Assembly: GCA_964414425.1 (NCBI GenBank)
Contig: CAYPWL010000014.1
Location: 1-64,000, forward strand
Direction of reading: 5' to 3'
DNA length: 64,000 nucleotides
DNA from: GYS-P2D sp964414425
GTDB taxonomy: Bacteria > Bacteroidota > Bacteroidia > Chitinophagales > Saprospiraceae
The notes below the pieces were generated by a model that was given only the letters and a program-made list of their open reading frames with translations, made no database searches and had not been told where the DNA came from. The stretch's first letter is position 1; each line of letters begins with the position of its first letter. The position numbers were made by a program, and so were the translations under genes. Shown piece after piece: positions 28,138 through 37,145 of this stretch.

Positions 28138-28148
28138 ATTAGTCTAAA
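28133..28148. promoter_or_regulatory. DtxR-box-like operator before the metal ABC permease
   Basis: TTTAGA-TTAG-TCTAAA is an inverted repeat with perfect 6-bp arms. Its core TTAGATTAGTCTAA matches the first 14 bases of the known DtxR consensus (TTAGGTTAGCCTAA) at 12 positions. It ends 5 bp before the -7 box at 28154, so a bound repressor would block the promoter. Confidence 0.65.
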
Positions 28149-28153
28149 TATTT

Positions 28154-28161
28154 TACCTTTG
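28154..28161 (+). promoter_or_regulatory. -7 promoter element of the metal ABC permease gene
   Basis: TACCTTTG fits TAnnTTTG. It lies 17 bp upstream of the ATG at 28179 and directly after the DtxR-like palindrome. TTG trinucleotides at 28124-28126 and 28127-28129 stand slightly farther than usual for a -33 element. Confidence 0.6.
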
Positions 28162-28178
28162 TTGATCTAAATTAAGCA

Positions 28179-29657
28179 ATGGAAGTTTTGGCATTACTCC
28201 AAGAAGAATGGGCATTCAGAGCCTTAATAGCCTCGTCGCTTGTAGGCTTAATGTGTGGAGTAATTGGGAGCTTTATGGTCCTTCGGAACATGTCCTTAAT
28301 AGGAGATGCACTATCCCATGCCATACTGCCTGGTATATTCGTAGCGTTTGTATTGGTCGGTTACAGTTCTGTAGGATTCTTCATTGGGACTCTCATGGCT
28401 GCCTTGATCAGCGCTGTAGGAATCACTTGGATCCAGAGCAATGTCAAGACCAAGAATGATGCGGCAATCGGTATCATCTTCACCTTTATGTTTTCTATAG
28501 GTGTCATAGGCATATCCTATCTCAACAATCAGCAAGGTGTACATCTTGACTTAAAGGATTTCTTATTCGGGACTATACTGGGCGTATCTGACGAGGATAT
28601 CATGATTACAACCATAGTTACCATCTATGTCATTGGTAGTGTGGTGATCCTATTTAGATACTTATTTATCACTACATTCCAGCCAACGATAGCTCAGACT
28701 ATGGGCATCTCCACTAAGCTCATCCACTATTTCTTGATGCTTCTATTATCATTTGCCGTAGTAGCAGCATTGAGGACTGTAGGCATCATATTAGTCGTAG
28801 CGATGCTGATTACTCCGAGCGCCACTGCCCTACTACTCAGTAACAAGCTTAAGTATGTGGTGGTACTTTCTGGACTATTAGGCTTAGTTTCAGCGATTGT
28901 TGGTCTGATAGCTGCGATCGCATTGAACACCACACCTGGCCCAGCTATGTGTGTGGTGGCCACCCTATTTTACTTTATGGCAGTATTCTTATCACCATCA
29001 AAAGGATTGATATTCAAATATGTCAGAAATAGGAAACAAGATCGCACCATAGAAAAGGAAGACATCATAAAGTATCTCTACAAGCAAAAAAGCATCTCCG
29101 CCGACTCAATTGCAGAAATGGCAGGCAAACTCGGTATAGGTATAAGCAATATTAAGAGACATTTTCAGGCTTTGAAAAAAGACGGTTTAATCCTTTTATC
29201 CGATCAAATTCAATTGACCGCTAAGGGCAAGTCAAATGGAGAAAAACTGGTTAGAGCCCATCGTCTATGGGAAACGTATCTGGTTGATCAAGTTGGCTTG
29301 GACAACCAAGAAATACATGAAGATGCAGAGAAGTACGAACATCTATTAACTGCGGAACTGCTGGATCAGCTGGATCTAAAGCTGGGATATCCAACAACAG
29401 ATCCACATGGCTCTCCGATCCCTACGAAGCGAATTACAGCATCAAATCCTCTGCTCAAATTAAAACCAAAGTCTAAAGCTCGAATCTCTGAAAATCAGAT
29501 CAACTCGGAGATAGAGAGTAAACTGTGGGAGCTCGGGCTGACAGCAAAAAGTTCGATACAGATGGTAGACATAGATCAATCGACGGTCATTATAAAGCGT
29601 GGCACCGATCATATCGAGTTAGAAGCGACTCTCGCAGAAATGATCAATGTCGATTAA
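28179..29657 (+). CDS. Metal ABC transporter permease fused to a DtxR/MntR-type regulatory domain
   Basis: A 492-aa fusion. Residues 1-275 form a ZnuB/MntB/TroC-type permease with about eight helices, including GDALSHAILPGI and GIILVVAMLITPSA. Residues 290-360 form a winged helix like the DtxR N-terminal domain. Residues 360-410 carry His361, Glu384, Glu387 and His388 in AHRLWETYL and EDAEKYEHLL, matching the MntR pattern of Glu rather than the Cys of DtxR. A C-terminal SH3/FeoA-like segment (about 420-492) follows. No ATPase or binding-protein gene adjoins it. Such fusions are known in Bacteroidota; metal is likely Mn or Zn. Confidence 0.9.
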   Translation: MEVLALLQEEWAFRALIASSLVGLMCGVIGSFMVLRNMSLIGDALSHAILPGIFVAFVLVGYSSVGFFIGTLMAALISAVGITWIQSNVKTKNDAAIGIIFTFMFSIGVIGISYLNNQQGVHLDLKDFLFGTILGVSDEDIMITTIVTIYVIGSVVILFRYLFITTFQPTIAQTMGISTKLIHYFLMLLLSFAVVAALRTVGIILVVAMLITPSATALLLSNKLKYVVVLSGLLGLVSAIVGLIAAIALNTTPGPAMCVVATLFYFMAVFLSPSKGLIFKYVRNRKQDRTIEKEDIIKYLYKQKSISADSIAEMAGKLGIGISNIKRHFQALKKDGLILLSDQIQLTAKGKSNGEKLVRAHRLWETYLVDQVGLDNQEIHEDAEKYEHLLTAELLDQLDLKLGYPTTDPHGSPIPTKRITASNPLLKLKPKSKARISENQINSEIESKLWELGLTAKSSIQMVDIDQSTVIIKRGTDHIELEATLAEMINVD

Positions 29658-29671
29658 GAAGAGAATTATGC

Positions 29672-30514
29672 TCATTTAGTCGCTTTGAGCATTCGATTCT
29701 TTCCTTGAAGATCTTGCTTTATTTCTACTTGGCTAAATACTGTCTCGACAGAAAATATATGCTCAATCTCAGTTGCTAAATATTCGTTTAATTCTACATA
29801 TACCGAACCATTGGGCTTGAGACGATTTCTGCAAAATATTGCTATCCTACTGTAGAAAATGAGTGGATCATCACCTTCTTCAGGTACTAATGCCATCATG
29901 GGTTCATAGTCTTTTACATTTGTTGACATCTGATCCAGTTCTGTTTTGGCTATATATGGGGGATTACTGATGATCAGATCGTAAATACCCAATGTGCTAA
30001 GTGAAGTCTCATTCAAAAAATCCAGTTCGTGAAAAATAATGTCACAGTCTAAATCCTTGGCATTGATCTGAGCGGTATTAAGTGCATCAATACTTTTATC
30101 AATCGCAGTTAAACGCCAACTGGGACGATTTTTTTTCAACGTGATGGGTATGCAACCAGATCCTGTGCCGATATCGAGTACATCCAATAATTTATGATCT
30201 TGCTTATAGTCAGACAGCACCCAGTAGACCAGTTCTTCGGTCTCAGGCCGTGGTATCAGGACTGCAGGATTGATAGCAAAATCGTAACCGTAAAAGTTGC
30301 TCTTACCAGTAATGTATTGTACTGGTTCCAGATTTCTGAGTCTATCTATGACAAGGTCTAATTCCTTGATATCAACTTGACTTCCATCCGTACTCAAGGC
30401 AAACACCCCATACAGATCAGAGAGGATTATTTCTGCGATATTCTGTGACTCTCGCTCACCATAAATCGAGTGGATTTGATCTATTATATATGACTTTAAC
30501 TCACGATAATTCAT
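29672..30514 (-). CDS. prmC: Release factor N5-glutamine methyltransferase
   Basis: Methylates the GGQ glutamine of peptide release factors RF1/RF2. The 280-aa protein has an N-terminal helical domain, IPRPETEELV (about 88-97), the SAM-binding VLDIGTGSGC (112-121) and the catalytic NPPY at 184-187. Its start overlaps the stop of the sulfotransferase gene upstream by 4 bp, so the two are translationally coupled, an unusual partner. It converges on the metal permease gene with 14 bp between stops. Confidence 0.94.
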   Translation of the reverse strand: MNYRELKSYIIDQIHSIYGERESQNIAEIILSDLYGVFALSTDGSQVDIKELDLVIDRLRNLEPVQYITGKSNFYGYDFAINPAVLIPRPETEELVYWVLSDYKQDHKLLDVLDIGTGSGCIPITLKKNRPSWRLTAIDKSIDALNTAQINAKDLDCDIIFHELDFLNETSLSTLGIYDLIISNPPYIAKTELDQMSTNVKDYEPMMALVPEEGDDPLIFYSRIAIFCRNRLKPNGSVYVELNEYLATEIEHIFSVETVFSQVEIKQDLQGKNRMLKATK

Positions 30515-31503
30515 GGGCGAATGATTTCGAATGGAGCATTGAACATATTAATGGGATCCATCAGAGCAGTTCGTTTAATCAGGTCCCTTCTTAGTTGTCT
30601 TTTGAAATAATCCATCATAGATGTATCATTGATCAAAGGAAACTCGTATCCAGTTGCATCGGCCAGGGCTTTTATATTTAGAAATTTAGCAGTCGATCCC
30701 GCTATCTGGAAATCATCTTTAATCCTAAGACAATTGATCAGACATAAAACTTGCTGTTGTAGAGTGAGCGGTAATGTTTGAAATCGATCATGAGTCGCCG
30801 CCTTTGGAAGTTCATCTTCTGCATATCGCCAACTATCAATCTTAATATTGTCCTCAGAAGATGCCCAATCCATGCAAGCAGGATCTAATCCTGCTTCTGC
30901 TATGATCTTCTCAGTAATAGATTGATAGTCCTGTAGAAAGTCCTCATAATGAATCACTCTACATTTAGTGTTATCGATTGACAATGCGTACGAAGAGTTC
31001 AACAAAAATATACCGCATGCATAAAGTGGATCATAACCCCTATGTATCATCGAAGCTATGGCCTCTAATGGATGCCTGACCATCACCATATATAGAGTGT
31101 TGCTCAGCACATTGCTTAATGAAGCCATGTTTAGCGCATTAGCTGGAGTTTTCTCCACCCATATTGACTTTTGGTTGCGATTTTTTAGCACATTTTCTAA
31201 TCCTTGAATAAAACCACTAAAGTCTTCCCTATACTTAATTAAGTTCCCTATATCGTCTTCTGTAATTCCCCACTCACGGTAAGGTATAGCGACACCATTC
31301 TCTCTATGCCATCCGCAAGAACGCAGCGGTTTGAGCTTACCCCAGTTTAATATCCGATGCTTATAATGATCCCAAGCTCTTATAAGCTGAGGTCTTGCAA
31401 AGAGTGATGTCTCGGTGCTAATAAGAACATCATGATGCCTGCCCAGGCATTGATTTAACAGGGAACTTCCCGTACTACTTGATCCACCTATGATTAGTTT
31501 CAT
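30511..31503 (-). CDS. Sulfotransferase-family protein
   Basis: A 330-aa PAPS-dependent sulfotransferase-like protein. The N-terminal P-loop GGSSSTGSS (residues 6-14) corresponds to the 5'-phosphosulfate loop, and VRHPLEAIASMIHRG to the 3'-phosphate-binding region. WVEKTPANA is the usual substrate-side motif. It overlaps kdsB-like and prmC neighbours by 4 bp each. The acceptor is unknown; the KdsB-like neighbour hints at a cell-surface sugar. It is only distantly related to the sulfotransferase at 42179-42958. Confidence 0.85.
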   Translation of the reverse strand: MKLIIGGSSSTGSSLLNQCLGRHHDVLISTETSLFARPQLIRAWDHYKHRILNWGKLKPLRSCGWHRENGVAIPYREWGITEDDIGNLIKYREDFSGFIQGLENVLKNRNQKSIWVEKTPANALNMASLSNVLSNTLYMVMVRHPLEAIASMIHRGYDPLYACGIFLLNSSYALSIDNTKCRVIHYEDFLQDYQSITEKIIAEAGLDPACMDWASSEDNIKIDSWRYAEDELPKAATHDRFQTLPLTLQQQVLCLINCLRIKDDFQIAGSTAKFLNIKALADATGYEFPLINDTSMMDYFKRQLRRDLIKRTALMDPINMFNAPFEIIRP

Positions 31504-32210
31504 TCCGATTCGAAACTTTTCCTTATGAGACGTAAATCAGCAATCGTATTAAGGCTACTTACTGTTCGATTCGTATGTACACAATGTACTTGATATCCAG
31601 ACTCTAACCATCGCATTTGTTCAAGAGATCGTGCCTTCTCTAAGTTCGTCTCCGGCAGCCGAGCTATCTCTTGGAGTATCGCATTTTTATATGCGTAAAC
31701 TCCATGATGACCATAGTACATCACATTATTACTGAGGATATCTCGTATAAAATCTATCGCCACCTGCTTTTCATCCAATAATGCCTTAACGACAGAATGA
31801 TCAGTGATCTGATGTTCTTCAAGAGGTCCAACCAAAGTGCCGATCTTCATATCCTTAAACTGCTCAAATGAGCGAAGCAGAGATTCAACATCAGCAGCGG
31901 AAATATCATATTCATCAGCTTGAACATTCACCACAATATCTTGATGAGGATAGTCACTTGCGACATCAGCAATTCGCTCAGTACCATTGTTGTAATGCCT
32001 ATTGCTATACTTCACATGGAAATTGCCATATCCTTCGATCAACTGCTGTATAAACGGAGTATCAGTTGTGACGACTACCTCATGATCTTGCTGCAGAGAC
32101 TGTAGCTGATAGAGTAGATATAAAATGATTTCCTTACCAGAGATTTTTTGAATCAACTTCTGCGGCAGGCGGCTCGATCTAAGTCGAGCAGGTACAACTA
32201 TTAACGCCAC
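31500..32210 (-). CDS. kdsB: CMP-Kdo synthetase-like cytidylyltransferase
   Basis: A 236-aa nucleotidyltransferase that, in KdsB, activates Kdo as CMP-Kdo for lipopolysaccharide. PARLRSSRLPQK, NNGTERIADV and a VNVQADEYD segment (QGDEP in canonical KdsB) are visible, plus LEQMRWLESGY near the C-terminus. The altered QADEYD makes it a diverged member; another keto-sugar cannot be excluded. WaaA is encoded elsewhere in the window, consistent with Kdo use. It overlaps the sulfotransferase gene by 4 bp. Confidence 0.78.
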   Translation of the reverse strand: MALIVVPARLRSSRLPQKLIQKISGKEIILYLLYQLQSLQQDHEVVVTTDTPFIQQLIEGYGNFHVKYSNRHYNNGTERIADVASDYPHQDIVVNVQADEYDISAADVESLLRSFEQFKDMKIGTLVGPLEEHQITDHSVVKALLDEKQVAIDFIRDILSNNVMYYGHHGVYAYKNAILQEIARLPETNLEKARSLEQMRWLESGYQVHCVHTNRTVSSLNTIADLRLIRKSFESE

Positions 32211-32269
32211 GAGCTTTTAGAATTTAAAATGAACACTGTTAATGAAATACATATTACAATTTATAATAA

Positions 32270-32277
32270 TATATTTG
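32270..32277 (+). promoter_or_regulatory. -7 promoter element of the LysM gene
   Basis: TATATTTG is a perfect TAnnTTTG followed by CA, 22 bp before the ATG at 32300. No TTG is seen at the -33 distance. It probably drives the LysM gene, cystathionine beta-synthase and perhaps the CPBP protease. Confidence 0.6.
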
Positions 32278-32299
32278 CATAATCTGATGAACCTAAGAT

Positions 32300-33253
32300 A
32301 TGTTTAGAACTATACTCCTCTTGATGTTATCCACATCGATTATCGCTCAAGATGATCAATATACTGCGGAATATCATAAAGACTTCGGTCTTATCATTAC
32401 TCATGAAATAAGTGCTGGTCAAACTATCTATGGCTTAACCAAACATTTCGGCGGCGATGTTGATCATACTATTGCGTTGAATGATGCTCTGGATTTTACA
32501 GAAGTTAGTATCGGAGATCAATTGCGATTTGTTTTACACACACAGCTGATAGAGCCGCAATGGTCCGAGGAGTATGGCACTCCCGTTTACAACGTTGTAC
32601 AGAAAGGAAAAACGCTCTACTCTATCGCCAAAATATATGCTCGGCAAGATGTCCAGACACTCATGTCAATCAATCAATTATCTAATTCTAATCTCAAACC
32701 AGGACAAAAGTTACTATTGGGATATATCTCACAGCCATATACATCGACTTACTTTCCTACAGTGACTGTAGAAGAAAACCCTCAATCGACTCAGCAACCA
32801 CTGATACCTACAACTAAAAAGCGACAAGAGCTTGCCGTTATTTCGCAAATAAAAGAGATTGATCCTTTACTGATTCAAACTCATCACCAAGATATGAGTC
32901 ACCTTGTCCGAACTGACTATGTTGATTCCGACAACAGATTAATTGGAGTCGAGTTAGATACGGCCTCAATAGCCACAACTGAACCACATCAATTCACTCA
33001 TGAGAAAGGATTGGCGTATTGGCAGACAATCAATTCTAATAGTAAAGATTTAATTGTATTGCATAAGAATGCTCCTGTAAATGAGTCTATTACATTGTTT
33101 AATCCGATGATGGGTAGAGAGGTTAAAGCAACAGTAGTAGCTCCAATACCGGAAAAATCTTATCCAGATAACATAAGTATTGTAATTTCGCCGGCGGTCG
33201 CAGAAGCTTTAGGAGCTCTCGACAAAAGATTTATCGTCGAAATGACTTACTGA
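32300..33253 (+). CDS. Secreted LysM protein with RlpA-like C-terminal domain
   Basis: A 317-aa envelope protein. The signal peptide ends SIIAQ. Two LysM segments follow: ISAGQTIYGLTKHFGG (about 38-80) and VQKGKTLYSIAKIYA (about 100-145). After a linker, residues 230-317 resemble a double-psi beta-barrel of the RlpA type (ITLFNPMMGREVKATVVAP). Peptidoglycan binding is therefore likely; catalytic activity is not shown. The cystathionine beta-synthase gene begins 5 bp downstream. Confidence 0.82.
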   Translation: MFRTILLLMLSTSIIAQDDQYTAEYHKDFGLIITHEISAGQTIYGLTKHFGGDVDHTIALNDALDFTEVSIGDQLRFVLHTQLIEPQWSEEYGTPVYNVVQKGKTLYSIAKIYARQDVQTLMSINQLSNSNLKPGQKLLLGYISQPYTSTYFPTVTVEENPQSTQQPLIPTTKKRQELAVISQIKEIDPLLIQTHHQDMSHLVRTDYVDSDNRLIGVELDTASIATTEPHQFTHEKGLAYWQTINSNSKDLIVLHKNAPVNESITLFNPMMGREVKATVVAPIPEKSYPDNISIVISPAVAEALGALDKRFIVEMTY

Positions 33254-33257
33254 CTTT

Positions 33258-34616
33258 ATGGATATAAAAAACAACATCCTTGAAACTATCGGTAATACGC
33301 CTTTAGTAAGACTGAACAAGGTTACCTCACATATCGAAGCAACAGTTCTGGCTAAAGTAGAATACTTCAATCCTGGCCACTCTATCAAAGATAGGATGGC
33401 ATTGAAGATGGTAGAGGTAGAAGAAAAAGCTGGCCGTCTCAAGCCAGGTGGCACCATCATAGAGTGTACCTCAGGTAATACTGGGATGGGTATAGCTCTT
33501 GCTGCTGCGGTCAAAGGTTACAAATGCATATTTACCACCAGTGATAAGCAATCAAAAGAAAAGATTGATATGCTTAAAGCGATAGGTGCAGAAGTTATTG
33601 TCTGCCCCACTGATGTGAGACCAGAGGATCCCAAGTCATATTATTCTGTGGCAGAGCGCTTAAGCAATGAGATTCCTAACAGCGTTTGGATGAATCAATA
33701 CGACAATCTCGCCAATCGTCAAGCGCATTACGAGTCTACTGGACCAGAAATATGGAAACAAACAGATGGGACTATAACACACCTCTGTGTGGGAGTCGGA
33801 ACGGGCGGAACGATATCGGGTACGGCCAAATATCTTAAAGAACAGAATCCTAACATCAAGATTTGGGGAGTGGACTCTTACGGCTCAGTCTTCAAAAAGT
33901 ATCACGAGACTGGAATATTCGATGAAAAAGAGATTTACCCTTACGCCTTAGAAGGTGTGGGTGAAGATATCCTTCCAAAAAATGTAGATTTTGACCTCAT
34001 CGATCATTTTGAAAAGGTTACTGACAAAGATGCTGCAGTTGATGCCAGGAAATTAGCTAAAGAAGAAGGCATATTCATAGGTTACTCATGTGGAGCGGCA
34101 TTAACAGGATTGTTACAGATGGCTGATCAACTTACAAAAGATGATGTAGTCGTCTTGATCTTTCATGATCACGGTAGCAGATATGTAGGCAAAGTCTATA
34201 ATGACGACTGGATGATTCAGAGAGGCTTTATGGATAAGGAACTTCGAGTTCGTGATCTACTAGCCAAGAAGAAAGATAAAACCTTCCACTCACTCGATAA
34301 GGATGCGGCACTCAAGGAAGCGCTATCCATCATGAAAGATCAGGATATCTCACAGATGCCGATTACGTCAGATGGCGAGATTATCGGCTCCTTAACTCAG
34401 AATAAGGTTCTGAACTATATACTCGAGAATCCTCTGAAACATGCAGATCGGGCAGTGTCAGAAATCATGGATAAGGAGTTCCCTAAAATAGCACCTGATA
34501 CTCCGTTGAAGGATTTGAACAAATACATAACCCGAGAAGTGCCTGCGGTATTAACCGTAGATGCTAATAATGAGACCCAGATTATCACTCAATACGACAT
34601 TATACAGGCTCTGTAA
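33258..34616 (+). CDS. Cystathionine beta-synthase
   Basis: A PLP enzyme of 452 aa in sulfur amino-acid metabolism. PLP binds Lys44 in HSIKDRMA; substrate and phosphate loops TSGNTGMG and GTGGTISGT are present. Residues 330-452 form a pair of CBS domains, which distinguishes it from plain cysteine synthase (about 310 aa) and may sense adenosyl ligands. Cysteine synthase activity cannot be ruled out. It is 5 bp after the LysM gene and 12 bp before the CPBP gene. Confidence 0.92.
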   Translation: MDIKNNILETIGNTPLVRLNKVTSHIEATVLAKVEYFNPGHSIKDRMALKMVEVEEKAGRLKPGGTIIECTSGNTGMGIALAAAVKGYKCIFTTSDKQSKEKIDMLKAIGAEVIVCPTDVRPEDPKSYYSVAERLSNEIPNSVWMNQYDNLANRQAHYESTGPEIWKQTDGTITHLCVGVGTGGTISGTAKYLKEQNPNIKIWGVDSYGSVFKKYHETGIFDEKEIYPYALEGVGEDILPKNVDFDLIDHFEKVTDKDAAVDARKLAKEEGIFIGYSCGAALTGLLQMADQLTKDDVVVLIFHDHGSRYVGKVYNDDWMIQRGFMDKELRVRDLLAKKKDKTFHSLDKDAALKEALSIMKDQDISQMPITSDGEIIGSLTQNKVLNYILENPLKHADRAVSEIMDKEFPKIAPDTPLKDLNKYITREVPAVLTVDANNETQIITQYDIIQAL

Positions 34617-34627
34617 TTGATTATACC

Positions 34628-35518
34628 ATGCTGGACAAAACCTGGGCAGTACTCAGGTCGATTATTTGGATCATTTTTGAGTCGGCCATTTTTGTTATAA
34701 TCTTTATGCCGCTCACGGGATTATTTACTTGGTTGGCGGATATGGTAGTGGATAGGAAAGGATCATATAGCCCTACCGAAGATCCTATCACTACTTTGTT
34801 ATTAATCTATCTACCATTGTTTCTTTCTGCCGGAGTAAGTTTATATGTTACTCATGTTCTGATTTTTAAGCGCTCATGGATCTCAACTGGCTTTTCTAAG
34901 AAATGGTACAGCCGAGAAACTATCGTTGCTGGATTGCTGGCATTCTGCTTAATTGGTATCTGCTTCAGTATGTTATATGCCCTTGGATATATGCGGATAG
35001 ATCAGGTCTATTTTGATCCGTCGTTGTTCTTCGGATTTATGCTGTTATTTATCATTCAGGGCTCTTTTGAGGAGATCCTCAGTCGCAGCTTCATGATACC
35101 GAGTATCACGGCGTATTCTAATGTGTGGATCGCTCTATTCATCAGTTCATTAGTCTTTGCTATTCTTCACGTGTTCAATGCAAATATTACTGTACTCAGC
35201 ACTCTCAATATATTTTTAGCAGGTGTACTCTTAGGCCTACTTTATTTGAGATATGAGAGTATCTGGCCTGCCATATCTTTCCATATCGCATGGAACTTCT
35301 TTCAAGGCTCATTTTTTGGATTTGAAGTAAGCGGACTTGAAGTCTACAGCTACCTCGACACCGCAGAGATTGGCCCAGATTTCCTCACTGGAGGACCATT
35401 TGGATTAGAAGGTTCAATCATCTGCACAATACTGTTGACCACGTATAGCGCCTTTCTCTACAAGCGGTGGTCAAAAAGTGAATCTTTCGTTCGCTTGTCG
35501 AAAAGCACACTTAATTAA
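34628..35518 (+). CDS. CPBP-family intramembrane glutamic endopeptidase
   Basis: A 296-aa inner-membrane protein with about seven or eight helices. The CPBP (CAAX protease/Abi) motifs are intact: EEILSR with Glu148, Glu149 and Arg153, His181 in FAILH, and His219 with Asn223 in SFHIAWN. Substrates are unknown; family members process membrane proteins or act in bacteriocin immunity. It starts 12 bp after cystathionine beta-synthase. Confidence 0.88.
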   Translation: MLDKTWAVLRSIIWIIFESAIFVIIFMPLTGLFTWLADMVVDRKGSYSPTEDPITTLLLIYLPLFLSAGVSLYVTHVLIFKRSWISTGFSKKWYSRETIVAGLLAFCLIGICFSMLYALGYMRIDQVYFDPSLFFGFMLLFIIQGSFEEILSRSFMIPSITAYSNVWIALFISSLVFAILHVFNANITVLSTLNIFLAGVLLGLLYLRYESIWPAISFHIAWNFFQGSFFGFEVSGLEVYSYLDTAEIGPDFLTGGPFGLEGSIICTILLTTYSAFLYKRWSKSESFVRLSKSTLN

Positions 35519-35580
35519 GAGAAGACATTGATCTAAGGATATTTCTTTTGCTATTTTAAGGTCTCAAACCCGACAATTCT

Positions 35581-37134
35581 GTGGAGGACAGCAAGAACAA
35601 GAAAAATAACTTCTTTTCTGAATGGTTAGAGAAATTGCAACAAGAGAGTTGGCAACTCGAGCTACTCATTTCGGGATTAGCCTTGTTTGGAATCTGGGAG
35701 TCACAGAATGTAATCATCAGGTTTGACTATTATATCGATGTTTTTGCTACTTCTGACTATCGCCCATTCCTAAGGACTTTTCGCTATTTACTTTGGTCAA
35801 GTTGGGCAATCTTCCTACTGAACCTTTTGATACATATCATACTTCGGGGTTTCTGGATCGGAGCTATTGGCCTAAGATATGTGTCTGGTGACATAGACTT
35901 TGACACACTCAACTATTCAGATCGCTTTAAGAACTATTACAAGAGCCGAATAGGAAGTTTTGATGAATACATCGAAAGAATAGAAAAGCTAAGCAGTGTA
36001 ATCTTCTCTTTTACTTTTCTGCTGTTTTTCATGCTCCTGTCATTTATAGTGTTCAATATCACATTCGCTTTAGTAGCTGCCTTATTTCACAAGGTATTAG
36101 CTCCAGATTCTCGTGATATGGCTGTCGGTATGTTTAGTCTGTTCTATTATGGGTTGGGGGTAATAGTCTTAATTGATTTTTTCACGTTAGGCGCATTTAA
36201 AAAGATCAAAGAAAATACCATCTCAACTGTATATTTTTGGATCTACCGCTTCTATTCGACTGTATCCTTGTCCTTTTTTTATCGGCCATTGCTGCTCAAC
36301 TTTATTGATAATTCATACACGAGGAAGTTATTTTTCTTAGCCATACCTTATGGGATTGTATTATTCGGACTGAGTGGATTATTCTTAGAGAACTATGCTT
36401 ACTTCCCTTCATTTGATAGCGATACTCGATATGCTAATCGCATCCATGCAGAGTCCATACACTACATCTATTATGATGATGAGCGTGAAGCATATTATAA
36501 CACCTTTAGGCGTGATGGCGATCGCATAGATAAGCAGATAATTAACTACGCATCACTGCCCACTTATGAAATCGAAGGGTCAGAACTAAAGCTATTTCTC
36601 AGGTACACCAACAAGGACGACGAATTACTCAAAGAAGAATATCCTGATCTATATCCTTATAGAAAAAGAGGGCTAAGGCACCAACTGTTTTTCAAAAATC
36701 GTGAAGAAGACAAGAATAATAAGCTCGATTCTCTTGAAGCATTAGAAAGTAGAATCGCACGCTCCATGCTAAAAAGAGGAATTGCCCCAGAAGGAGCAGA
36801 CTCGGCACTGGTAGAGAAATATAGCTGTTATTCTGAGGAAGACTTTGATCAGGTAATAGAAGAAATACGTTCTGACTACTCAAATAAAATATGGGCTCAT
36901 GAAGAAGATCGAATAAAGAAGATAAAAGATGGGTTGAAGAACTTGTATTCAGTTAAATTAGACGATGCGAGTATAGTTGATGAGCTAGAATGCCAATACT
37001 ACATCCATCCAAATATGAGAGAACGAGGATTAATATGCTACTACCCGATCGATACACTGTCGAGTGGAAAGCATATGCTAAAAATCAGCAAAGAAGACGC
37101 TCGAGCTATTAGGCTACCATTTAGAAAAATATAA
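35581..37134 (+). CDS. Membrane protein of unknown function with large soluble C-terminus
   Basis: A 517-aa protein not assigned to a family. About six hydrophobic segments are visible, near residues 26-45, 66-98, 139-169, 181-206, 215-240 and 250-270. Residues 280-517 are hydrophilic and rich in charged residues with a coiled-coil-like stretch around 370-460. The start is GTG at 35581, 62 bp after the CPBP gene, with no promoter box recognised. The DUF4199 gene follows after 11 bp. A structural or transport role is possible but unsupported. Confidence 0.75.
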   Translation: MEDSKNKKNNFFSEWLEKLQQESWQLELLISGLALFGIWESQNVIIRFDYYIDVFATSDYRPFLRTFRYLLWSSWAIFLLNLLIHIILRGFWIGAIGLRYVSGDIDFDTLNYSDRFKNYYKSRIGSFDEYIERIEKLSSVIFSFTFLLFFMLLSFIVFNITFALVAALFHKVLAPDSRDMAVGMFSLFYYGLGVIVLIDFFTLGAFKKIKENTISTVYFWIYRFYSTVSLSFFYRPLLLNFIDNSYTRKLFFLAIPYGIVLFGLSGLFLENYAYFPSFDSDTRYANRIHAESIHYIYYDDEREAYYNTFRRDGDRIDKQIINYASLPTYEIEGSELKLFLRYTNKDDELLKEEYPDLYPYRKRGLRHQLFFKNREEDKNNKLDSLEALESRIARSMLKRGIAPEGADSALVEKYSCYSEEDFDQVIEEIRSDYSNKIWAHEEDRIKKIKDGLKNLYSVKLDDASIVDELECQYYIHPNMRERGLICYYPIDTLSSGKHMLKISKEDARAIRLPFRKI

Positions 37135-37145
37135 TAAATCACACT

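Noticed and set aside
34628..35518. The CPBP protease could be read as an abortive-infection (Abi) defence gene.
   Set aside because: It sits among metabolic and envelope genes, with no toxin, nuclease or phage-defence neighbour; the motif alone does not indicate defence.
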